Shown: piece after piece, positions 16,319 to 23,702 of the stretch
How positions within the stretch are numbered: position 1 is the first letter of the stretch
How the letters are laid out: the number at the start of each line of letters is the position of its first letter
NCBI RefSeq assembly: GCF_029439465.1
Contig: NZ_JAROAV010000028.1
Span: 434,001-498,000 of the forward strand
Source: Luteipulveratus flavus
GTDB lineage: Bacteria; Actinomycetota; Actinomycetes; Actinomycetales; Dermatophilaceae
DNA length: 64,000 nucleotides
Reading direction: 5' to 3'
Notes under the pieces: model-generated
The model's input: the letters and a program-made list of their open reading frames with translations, nothing else
The model's database searches: none
What the model was told of the DNA's origin: nothing
Position numbers and translations under genes: made by a program

Positions 16319-17245
16319 CCGCCGCACGCGAGAGACCGCTCGTCGAAGTAGACGCGCGCGTAGTACGTCCTGCCTGCGTAGACGATCGTGCCGGCGGTGG
16401 TTCCGGTCCACCCGGTCTTCTCGCTGCTCACACACCGGTACTCGACGTTCTTCTGCTCGTACTTGGCGACGCCACGGTTTCCTCCGGTGTGCGTCGAGCC
16501 CGCCTTCTTCCACCAGATGAACGACTTGTACCGCAGGTCACTCGCATGCTGAATCGACGTCACCGGCACGCTGCACACGGTACGAGGCTTCGCCCCGACG
16601 TTCTTCCTGTCGGACGACGTGCGCAGGTACGTCGGTGTCGGGTACAGCGTGCACGGGCCGTACCGGACGCTGACCGCCGCGCTCACCGCTCCCGCCCTTC
16701 TCCAGGTCCGACAGCTTCCGATCCGCCTCCTGAGCAGATGACGCCTCGATGTACCGAGACGTCCGGACGTTGCGCTCGACCGTGGTGCCCGCTTCAGGCA
16801 CGGCCGCCGCCATCGGGGATGCATCCGACCTTCTTCACGTCCAGGTGGGTCATGTGCCCGGGGTAGCGGGCGGTGATCTTGTCCAGGTCACCAGCTCGCC
16901 GTCGCACGCGCCACGGAACGACACGTCCGAAGACGGGAACCGGTCCTTGCTGCCGTGGACAGCGTCACGCGGACGGGGCCGTACTTGCGCGAGTGGTCGA
17001 CGTCGCCGTCCTTCAGCTGCACCGACGCGGTGCCTCGACCAGCACGGCCGCGCCGGTCGAGGACGAGCGCCCTCACCGTACGGCCACAGGCCGACCTCCT
17101 AGGTGGTCGTCGTCGAGGGTGCGCTCTCGCGATCGTCCACCGTGACGGCCGCGTGGGAGGCCGGCGCCGCTGCGCCGTCCCCACCACACCCGCCAAGCCC
17201 GACCGTAGCCGCGGCCAGCACCAGCCCGGTTGCCGTTGCCTTCAT
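16303..17245 (-). pseudogene. Frameshifted lipoprotein-like locus
   Basis: The minus strand starts cleanly at ATG 17245 (AAGGA upstream) with a lipoprotein signal ending in VGLGGC, but hits a stop at 17099-17101 after 48 residues. Further protein-like pieces then lie in shifting frames: GTASVQLKDGDVDHSRKYGP; SKDRFPSSDVSFRGACDGEL; DLDKITARYPGHMTHLDVKK; VERNVRTSRYIEASSAQEAD; and a final Cys-containing piece with YKSFIWWKKAG and YAGRTYYARVYFDERSLACG. At least four frame changes are needed, implying one or two decayed exported-protein genes or clustered sequence errors. No family recognised. Confidence 0.6.
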
Positions 17246-17359
17246 CCCGTCGGTTCCTTACCGAAGGCAGCGCGCCCATGGTTGCATCCACTCCGGCCAG
17301 GTGACCGACCGGTCGTCGGAACGCCACGGACTGCCGAGCAGCGCGATCGACGGGGCGAC

Positions 17360-18715
17360 CTATCTCTGGGGTGCGGTGTTGACGCGTAGGCGCCACAGGC
17401 CCAGGACCAGGCCCGCGACACCGAGAAGGAGCAGGATGCCCGCAGGCTGCGCGCCCTGAGAGGCCACACCGCCGGCCGTGAGACCGACGCAGAGCGGCAC
17501 CAGGTGAGGAAGGATCAGCCACAGTGCCAGGACGCCTCCGCTCTCCGGCCCGAGGATCATGCTCGTCGGCGGGGAGCCGCGGAACGCCCCGAGCACCTGC
17601 GATCCGATCACGGTGAGCAGGATGCCGACCAGCGCTGTGGTGCCTGGCGCGACACCACCTCCCATCCACACCGCTGACGCCGTCCACGCCACCACGATCG
17701 GTACCAGCCCGACAGTCGTGTGCAGCAGGGCGCAGCGTGCAATCGGCATGCCGAGCAACGACGGGCTCGCCACCTGGTCCGCGCACGAGCGCAGGCCGCG
17801 CATGAGCGCGCCCGCGCCGGCGTTGAGAACGACCAGACCCACACCGAGCGCGAGCAGCACGCCCTCCTGCCCGAGCGCCCACACCACGACCGGCGTGGCC
17901 ACCGCGACGAGCGCCAGGCCGGTCGCGGCCGCATATGGGGCACGGCGCAGGATGAGCAGGTCGGCGCGGAGCAGGACCCAAGATGCTCCCGCGGGGCGCA
18001 GGCGACGTTGGCGCGCGCGTGGCCGACCAAGACTCGCCTCTCGCCGCAGGTGCGCGGCGTCACCGGCGTACAGCGCCGCGGTCACGGCGCGGTCCAGGGC
18101 TGCCTGCGAGCGGATGGTCGCCCGTCGGAGCTGGCACAGCGCATCCTCGGTATGCAGGACGTCGCGTACCTCGGGCGCGTCCTCGGCACCGAGTACCTGA
18201 CCACGCAGCCAGACGTGCACCAGCAGCCAGCCGTAGCCGGCACCGATCCCCCCGCCGATCACCGGCGACACGGGCGGCCCGAGGTCCTGGATGGCCAGCC
18301 CGGCGCCGGCGACAGCCCCGACGATGCCACCGGCCAGGACCGTCGTCAGCACGACGGCACGCCACCACGGTTGTAGCACCGCAGCACGTTGAATGTCGGT
18401 CGGGACAGCCAGGTCGACGAGACTCAGGTCCGGAACGACCGGACCTCGGACGCGACCGAAGGCGTACGCCGCGAGCAGGGCCGCCACCGCCAGCACGCCC
18501 ACAGCAGGGGGAGACCACGCCGCAAAGGCGTCGCGACGGGTGGAGTCCGCGGCGACCAGGGCGAGGACGCCCTGGGCCACCGTGACGCCGTAGATGCCGG
18601 CGAACAGGGCCACGACGTACAGCGGGAAAGACATCCGCTCGACCGGCGAATGACCTCCGTACGCGAGCGCGCGCAGCGTGTACAGACGCTCGCGCTCGTC
18701 GGTGCCGTCACTCAT
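17360..18715 (-). CDS. ABC exporter membrane subunit
   Basis: 451 residues with roughly 10-12 hydrophobic segments and an Arg-rich cytoplasmic linker in the middle (GRPRARQRRLRPAG). The start overlaps the ATPase stop (ATGA at 18712-18715), so it is the partner permease. The domain layout resembles ABC-2-like exporters rather than importers, and no binding protein is nearby. Lying back-to-back with the RiPP cluster, it may export or give immunity to its product; this is inference. Confidence 0.7.
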   Translation of the reverse strand: MSDGTDERERLYTLRALAYGGHSPVERMSFPLYVVALFAGIYGVTVAQGVLALVAADSTRRDAFAAWSPPAVGVLAVAALLAAYAFGRVRGPVVPDLSLVDLAVPTDIQRAAVLQPWWRAVVLTTVLAGGIVGAVAGAGLAIQDLGPPVSPVIGGGIGAGYGWLLVHVWLRGQVLGAEDAPEVRDVLHTEDALCQLRRATIRSQAALDRAVTAALYAGDAAHLRREASLGRPRARQRRLRPAGASWVLLRADLLILRRAPYAAATGLALVAVATPVVVWALGQEGVLLALGVGLVVLNAGAGALMRGLRSCADQVASPSLLGMPIARCALLHTTVGLVPIVVAWTASAVWMGGGVAPGTTALVGILLTVIGSQVLGAFRGSPPTSMILGPESGGVLALWLILPHLVPLCVGLTAGGVASQGAQPAGILLLLGVAGLVLGLWRLRVNTAPQR

Positions 18716-19368
18716 GCGGTCACGGGCGCGAGGGTGACGACGTCATCGGCGATCGCCTCGGTGACGGTCTCGTCGTGGCAGGCGACCAGAAGTGCTGCGC
18801 CGGCTCGCTTGGCCTCCATCAGCACCTGCGCGAGCAGGGCACGCCGCTCGGTGTCCAGCCGCTGCTCGGGCTCGTCCAGCAGGAGGACACCGCTCGGGCG
18901 AATAAGGGTCATCGCGATGTCGGCGAGCTGCCGCTGGCCGGAGGACATCTCGTGCAGGAAGCGATGCCGCAGCAGCTCGATGTCGAGCCTGCTCAGCATC
19001 GCGTTCACGCGGTCCGCGCAGGTGTCTCGCGCGCCACCCCAGGTCTGGTCGACCAGGACCAGGTGATCCTGCAAGGTGAGCTCGTGGTACCCGGCGATCG
19101 GGCTCAGCAGCGTCGCGAGGACCTGGCGCACCCGTGGCGATCGTTCATCGACTCCGACGTCGTCCAGGAGAACCTGCCCCGACGTCGGCCTCGCCGCGCC
19201 GGCCAGCAGGTGCAGGAGCGTCGACTTGCCGGCGCCGTTCGGGCCGCGCAGCACGACGGCCTGCCCCGGTGTCACGTCGATGTCTGTCGGGGCGAGCAGC
19301 TCGATGCCGTGGACCGCCCGCGTCGCCCCGACCGCGCGCAGCGCGGTGAAGCCGACAATTCTGCCCAT
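18712..19368 (-). CDS. ABC transporter ATP-binding protein
   Basis: 218 residues. Walker A GPNGAGKST is at 42-50, the signature is MSSGQRQ (a variant of LSGGQ), and Walker B is GVLLLDEPEQRLD. The switch His appears as ACHDETVTEA. A single-domain ATPase fused to nothing, so it needs the downstream permease. Start ATG 19368 is preferred over TTG 19371. Transcribed divergently from the precursor peptide gene 390 bases away. Confidence 0.9.
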   Translation of the reverse strand: MGRIVGFTALRAVGATRAVHGIELLAPTDIDVTPGQAVVLRGPNGAGKSTLLHLLAGAARPTSGQVLLDDVGVDERSPRVRQVLATLLSPIAGYHELTLQDHLVLVDQTWGGARDTCADRVNAMLSRLDIELLRHRFLHEMSSGQRQLADIAMTLIRPSGVLLLDEPEQRLDTERRALLAQVLMEAKRAGAALLVACHDETVTEAIADDVVTLAPVTA

Positions 19369-19758
19369 CAACTCAAACGCTCCGCGAGAGGCCGTACAGA
19401 GTCACGGGCGCTCAATGGTCTCGCAGGATCGATGTTCACGAAGCGAGGCTAACTCACGCCGGCCAGGCTTCAGCAGATGGACCGATCGATCAAGGACATG
19501 CCGGCCGACATGGGCGGGCGATCGAATGGGATGACGAGACGCGCGCGATTTTACGTAGGAATCAGCACGTCGTGCAGGTCTTCGATCGGAGAATCGCAAC
19601 CACCGAGCACGAAAATCTCCAACGAATAGTCAGGCTAGGTAAATTCAGTCGCCGACCCCAAGTCTCCGTCACATCACCGTCGAACTCTGCGCGGGCCGCT
19701 GTTAACGTCGCGCTTGCCGCGAGGAATCCGCGGCTTCTCACACCGATCTGGAGGAACA
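19369..19758. other. Divergent promoter region of ABC exporter and RiPP cluster
   Basis: 390 bases with no supported gene. Part of it (about 19545-19665) is clearly more AT-rich than the flanks. It should carry promoters for both directions; I see no confident -35/-10 pair. The ribosome-binding site TGGAGGAACA for the precursor is at its right end. Confidence 0.5.
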
Positions 19759-19938
19759 ATGCGTACGACAGCGTTTGCAGTTCAGAGTGAAGAGATCGTG
19801 GCTCGCGTCAACCAGGAGTTCACGGATGTCAGGCCGGGCTACGTCGAGGCCAGCGAGTCGCCCGTCATGTGGACTCCCGTGATCATCCCGGCGGCGGTCG
19901 TTGCCACGCAGGCGAGCTGCTTCTCCGCCTTCTGCTGA
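19759..19938 (+). CDS. Linaridin-like RiPP precursor peptide
   Basis: 59 residues with an ideal TGGAGGAACA site before ATG. The leader (1-37) contains RPGYVEASESPVM; residues 35-40 (PVMWTP) satisfy the PxxxTP motif described for linaridin precursors such as CypA. Assuming cleavage after Met37 as in cypemycin, the core is residues 38-59, exactly 22 residues like cypemycin, hydrophobic and Val/Ala/Ile-rich, ending SCFSAFC. Thr39, Thr50, Ser53 and Ser56 are candidate dehydration sites; Ser56 and Cys59 align with the two residues that form the AviCys ring in cypemycin. CypA was compared from memory, not by alignment. Confidence 0.85.
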   Translation: MRTTAFAVQSEEIVARVNQEFTDVRPGYVEASESPVMWTPVIIPAAVVATQASCFSAFC

Positions 19939-19943
19939 TCAGA

Positions 19944-19984
19944 CGGACGCCTGGGACTGGTGCTTCCGCAGTCCCAGGCGTCCG
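19944..19984 (+). terminator. Strong hairpin between precursor and modification genes
   Basis: A perfect 16-bp stem (CGGACGCCTGGGACTG and its complement) with a nine-base loop begins five bases after the precursor stop. No T-run follows, so it probably acts as a partial terminator or mRNA stabiliser, making precursor transcript more abundant than the downstream enzymes. Confidence 0.8.
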
Positions 19985-20027
19985 CCGGAATCGACACACC
20001 CACCTCCTCACGCCTCGGAGTCCGCCC

Positions 20028-20828
20028 ATGGCCGTCCACAAGCGCGCCGACCGCGCGCTGAAGATTGCTGCAATTGCTCAACTCGTCAACGCCGCAGAAG
20101 GAATGGTAGGCCATCGGCAGTTCGGCCGGAACGCACTCCTCGCGGGTAGAAGTGCAACACGTACCAGCATCGTCCCAGCGCCCTTCCGACGAGCCCTGGA
20201 CACTCGTCGGGGCGCGCTCGCGGTACACGGCCTCGCGCTCGTCGGGGCGCTCGGGCAGCTCGCCGGCGGTCCTCAGCGGCGCAAGACGCACATCGCAGCG
20301 GCTGCGGCGTCACTCGCGAGCAACAAGCTCTTCGAGCTGCGCAATCCCTATGGCCGTGACGGCGCGGACCAGATGTTGGGAGTTCTCTACTCCTACCGGG
20401 TCGCAACGGCAGTGATTCCGGACCCAGAGATCTCTGACGACCTGTTTCTTCGCGCGGTGAATGCCCAGGCCACCATCTCATATGCCGCAGCGGGTTTGGC
20501 AAAGGCGATTTCTGCCGAGTGGCTGTCCGGCAACGCGTTGGAGCTGATTCTGAAGACGAACGTGTACGGAAGCACTCCGGTCGCTCGCGCAATCCGCGAA
20601 CGCCCCGGCATCAGTCGCACCCTCACGTGGTCGACCGTTATATGGGAGTCCTCGTACCCGCTGATCTATCTGTTAGCGCCCCGCCAAGCCAAATTGGCTC
20701 TCCACGGGATGAAAGCATTCCATATCGGTATTGCTTACACGATGGGTCTGCCGAGATTCTTCTGGGCTTTCAGCGGCGCGCACGAGGCGATCAGCTACGT
20801 CATCGAGGAGCGAGGTGGAGTCAGATGA
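20028..20828 (+). CDS. Linaridin-cluster membrane protein
   Basis: 266 residues with about five to six hydrophobic helices, including LAVHGLALVGALGQLAGG, ATISYAAAGLAKAIS and TWSTVIWESSYPLIYLLAP. Pattern and length recall HTTM/SdpB-like membrane proteins. Cypemycin and related clusters contain conserved membrane proteins of unknown chemistry needed for Thr dehydration; this is the likely counterpart but homology is not proven here. GGAG seven bases before ATG 20028 decides the start. It overlaps the next gene by four bases. Confidence 0.7.
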   Translation: MAVHKRADRALKIAAIAQLVNAAEGMVGHRQFGRNALLAGRSATRTSIVPAPFRRALDTRRGALAVHGLALVGALGQLAGGPQRRKTHIAAAAASLASNKLFELRNPYGRDGADQMLGVLYSYRVATAVIPDPEISDDLFLRAVNAQATISYAAAGLAKAISAEWLSGNALELILKTNVYGSTPVARAIRERPGISRTLTWSTVIWESSYPLIYLLAPRQAKLALHGMKAFHIGIAYTMGLPRFFWAFSGAHEAISYVIEERGGVR

Positions 20829-21739
20829 GGCTGGAACGTGAGGCCCTTCGGGCGGGCGGAGTGGCGCTCGCAGCCAGCGCTGTCAACGCCCACCTCCGCC
20901 GCGCGGCGGAGCGTGATCGTCGCGTCGGCACTCCATACATTCGGCTCGTCGACGACGGCCGCGGCGGCCAGATCGAGTACGCCGTGTCACAACCGGACGA
21001 CCCGACCAGGCCGGTTCTGATCTTCGAGACCGGCCTGGGAGCTTCCTTCGACAGCTGGGACTGGCTGTCGCAGATTCTCGGACACGAGTTCTGGATCGTC
21101 CGCTACCACAGGCCAGGAACGGGCCGCACGCGATCGGGGCACCGCCCGGGCAAACTGATACTCACCATTCTTGAACAGCTCGACGTCGACGACAACGACA
21201 AGCACTTGGTGGGACACTCCATCGGCGGCCTGTTCGTGTGGAACGATCTGGCCGAATTCCCCGCGCTGACCGACCAGGTGTCGACGGCCACTGTCATCGA
21301 CGCGACCGACGGCGACCTCCTCGCCCAGGAACGTCAGGATCGCGCAAAAGTCCGACAGTTCCGCCAGTACTGCTTCCAAGAGGGGTTCGCCGCCGTCACC
21401 GGCTTGGGCTCCTGGACGATCGGCCCCGTCGAGTCCGAGGTGAACTACCGTGCCGCGATCCAGCGTGCGTTCCTCACCGAGTCATCCAGGCCGCGCACCC
21501 TGCTCACCGCCGTACGGGAGCATGCCCGTGAACCCATCATCTCGAGTGAGGCGATCAGGCATCTGAACGTGAGACGGACTGTCGTCTCAGCGGACGACAA
21601 CGTCATCCAGCAGCGCGCCCTCGCCCAGAAGATCTCGGCAGATCTCGCCGTCGTCCCTCGCAGCACACATCGTTCGATCATCGGACGCTTCGGGCCGGCG
21701 AGTGATGTGGCGCAGATCTTGAGAGGAGTTACACGATGA
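20825..21739 (+). CDS. Alpha/beta hydrolase of linaridin cluster (CypH-like)
   Basis: 304 residues. The nucleophile elbow GHSIGG is at about 129-134 (Ser131), preceded by an oxyanion region IFETGLGASFDSW and RYHRPGTGRT. A late STHRSI may carry the catalytic His. Cypemycin biosynthesis uses an alpha/beta-hydrolase-type protein (CypH) of unclear role in dehydrobutyrine formation, and an equivalent is expected in any linaridin cluster. Start ATG overlaps the previous stop (ATGA). Confidence 0.75.
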   Translation: MRLEREALRAGGVALAASAVNAHLRRAAERDRRVGTPYIRLVDDGRGGQIEYAVSQPDDPTRPVLIFETGLGASFDSWDWLSQILGHEFWIVRYHRPGTGRTRSGHRPGKLILTILEQLDVDDNDKHLVGHSIGGLFVWNDLAEFPALTDQVSTATVIDATDGDLLAQERQDRAKVRQFRQYCFQEGFAAVTGLGSWTIGPVESEVNYRAAIQRAFLTESSRPRTLLTAVREHAREPIISSEAIRHLNVRRTVVSADDNVIQQRALAQKISADLAVVPRSTHRSIIGRFGPASDVAQILRGVTR

Positions 21740-22311
21740 TCTGGGAACGCCTGGTGGGCCGGGGAATCGCTCTCGGTCTCACGACGCATGTCACGCTGAC
21801 CGCATTCGAGAATTCGCCCGACGCAAAGGTCTCGTTCGGCACGAAGGGCGAGAGGCTCGCTCACCTCCCCCAGTGGCGGTTCTTCGCGCCGACTCCTGGG
21901 ACGGAGAACACCCATCTGGTCTTCCGGACCCGTGCTCCCCGGGCGCCCGAGTGGCAGCCCTGGGAAGAGCTCTCGCTGGTGAAGCCGATCGGGTGGTTGT
22001 GCATTGTGTGGAATCCGGGTAGCCGCGGACCCAAAGCACTCTTCGACTGCGTGCAGCATCTTAAGAGCATGGGCAGTGTGGGGGCCAAGTGGGAGGCAGT
22101 GACGAGCAGCGCTGCCTATCAGACGGTTTCCCAAGTCATCGGACAGCAAGGCGCGGCGCGCGGGGCCGATGCCGCGCAGTTCATGATCGTCGCGAGCCGA
22201 CTCGACGACGGCGCAGCGGCCATGCAGCCCATCCTGGTCTCCGATCCCATCGACCTGGACGCCGCGTCCACCGGTCGTGCGGGCGCCGAGCTCGTCGAAG
22301 GTGTGCGATGA
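21736..22311 (+). CDS. Linaridin-cluster protein with WRFFAPTPG motif
   Basis: 191 residues. A short N-terminal hydrophobic segment (GIALGLTTHVTLTAF) is followed by WRFFAPTPG at 47-55 and a soluble alpha/beta-like region. The motif resembles that of small proteins that accompany HTTM/SdpB-type membrane enzymes (SdpA-like). Function unknown; probably works with the membrane protein encoded two genes upstream. Overlaps both neighbours by four bases. Confidence 0.6.
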   Translation: MIWERLVGRGIALGLTTHVTLTAFENSPDAKVSFGTKGERLAHLPQWRFFAPTPGTENTHLVFRTRAPRAPEWQPWEELSLVKPIGWLCIVWNPGSRGPKALFDCVQHLKSMGSVGAKWEAVTSSAAYQTVSQVIGQQGAARGADAAQFMIVASRLDDGAAAMQPILVSDPIDLDAASTGRAGAELVEGVR

Positions 22312-23318
22312 CAACGGCATCTCCGGAGCTGGCCGCCGAATGGGCCGAGCGGATGAACCCGTTGCCGGGACACGCGGTGCGCGCGGCGGTCTCGACGGGT
22401 CTCGCCGAGCAGCTCGACACCTGGACCACGTTGACATCGATCCACCGGGCGATCGACGCCGATCCCACCGCCGTTCGGGTGCTGGTCGAATACCTCGAGT
22501 CGCTCGGCCTGGTCGAGCGCGAAGGAGGAACGAAGCTCCGGTTGACGCCCGCAGGGAGACTCATGCTCGTCAGCGACCCCTACGGATTCGCGCAGCACTG
22601 GCACACGAACTCGTTCGCACATCGCATCGAGGCAGCGTTCGCGCAGCTCGAGGAGTCTGTCCGTACGGGCACCCCGTGCTACGAGCTGGCTCACCGTACG
22701 AACCTGTACCGCGATCTTCGCCCGGACTCAGGTCACCTCGCCGAGGCCTTCTCGTCAGCGAAGTCCCTGACCCAGCACTCGGCGCGCAGGCTCGCCGAGT
22801 GGATCGACATCCCAGAAGGATCGACCATCACCGAGCTGGGATGTGGGGTGGGTCAGTATCTATGCGCTGTCCTGAGCGCGCGTCCATCGCTGACCGGTGT
22901 CGGCGTCGACCTCCCGGCCGTGGTCGCGCACGCGGAGTCCGACTGGGCAACCCAGGACGACGTGCAGGGCCGCATCCGCGGGATGGCATGCGACATCTTC
23001 GAGGATGTGCCGACCGGGGCCGACCTGTACCTCTTGTGCAATGTCTTGGTCGACCTTCCCGAGCAGCGAGCCACTGCCCTACTCGGACGAGTGGCACGCG
23101 CGGACGACGAGGTGCGCCTTGTGGTGGTGGAGCTCGCAAGCGATCTTGCGCCGCCGGCCCTGGTCACGCACATGAACCTGCACCAGTTCGCCATGACCGG
23201 CGGTCGACTTCGAAGCTCTGGGGAGCTCCGCGCGATCGGCGAACTCGCTGGTTTCGCGTGCGTGGACGAGACCGCGCTCGGCGGCGGCATCCTCGCGCTG
23301 AGTCTCCTCTCGTCCTGA
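22308..23318 (+). CDS. SAM-dependent methyltransferase of linaridin cluster
   Basis: 336 residues. An N-terminal winged-helix dimerisation domain (AVSTGLAEQLDTWTTLTSIH to about residue 85) precedes a Rossmann methyltransferase: motif I TELGCGVGQYL near 176, GVGVDLP, and LLCNVLVDLPEQ. This is the O-methyltransferase family 2 layout, larger than CypM, which N-methylates the cypemycin N-terminus. Its target could be the peptide N-terminus or a side chain. Last gene of the coupled block. Confidence 0.8.
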   Translation: MTTASPELAAEWAERMNPLPGHAVRAAVSTGLAEQLDTWTTLTSIHRAIDADPTAVRVLVEYLESLGLVEREGGTKLRLTPAGRLMLVSDPYGFAQHWHTNSFAHRIEAAFAQLEESVRTGTPCYELAHRTNLYRDLRPDSGHLAEAFSSAKSLTQHSARRLAEWIDIPEGSTITELGCGVGQYLCAVLSARPSLTGVGVDLPAVVAHAESDWATQDDVQGRIRGMACDIFEDVPTGADLYLLCNVLVDLPEQRATALLGRVARADDEVRLVVVELASDLAPPALVTHMNLHQFAMTGGRLRSSGELRAIGELAGFACVDETALGGGILALSLLSS

Positions 23319-23474
23319 CAGAAAGCCCCGCCGCTCGAGTGTTGCAGCCCCGACGCTCATGGCCGGCTGCCGGTCGTCCCGGCGAGCCGGGCGCCCGCGC
23401 GCGCCCGGCCGGCGGGGCGACCTCGATCGACCGGGACATGCAGGCGCCCCCGACCGGAAGTCGGGGGCATCTGG

Positions 23475-23551
23475 TGGAGCCGCCTATCGGAATCGAACCG
23501 ATGACCTATTCATTACGAGTGAATCGCTCTGGCCGACTGAGCTAAGGCGGC
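23475..23551 (-). tRNA. tRNA-Thr (anticodon CGU), CCA encoded
   Basis: Minus strand begins GCCGCCTTAGCTCAG and ends GGTTCGAATCCGATAGGCGGC, discriminator T, then CCA. The acceptor stem GCCGCCT pairs with AGGCGGC; the anticodon stem ATTCA/TGAAT encloses CTCGTAA, giving anticodon CGT (reads ACG, Thr). Its 3' end faces the RiPP cluster. Confidence 0.95.
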
Positions 23552-23636
23552 GTTACGTCCGCGGGATCACCGCGGACGCGGCACGAGTATACGCACGGGC
23601 GGGCGCGTCCCCGAAATCGGGCGAGGCCCTCCCCGT

Positions 23637-23676
23637 GGTGGTCAGAACGTGAGCCATGGCTCACGTCCTGACCACC
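23637..23676. terminator. 40-bp near-perfect palindrome, likely terminator
   Basis: Arms GGTGGTCAGAACGTGAGCCA and TGGCTCACGTCCTGACCACC are complementary at all but one pair, with no loop bases. It lies 27 bases past the stop of the minus-strand peptidase gene and can act as its terminator. Confidence 0.6.
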
Positions 23677-23702
23677 AGGTCAGCGGGCCCGCGGCGCTGT
23701 GG

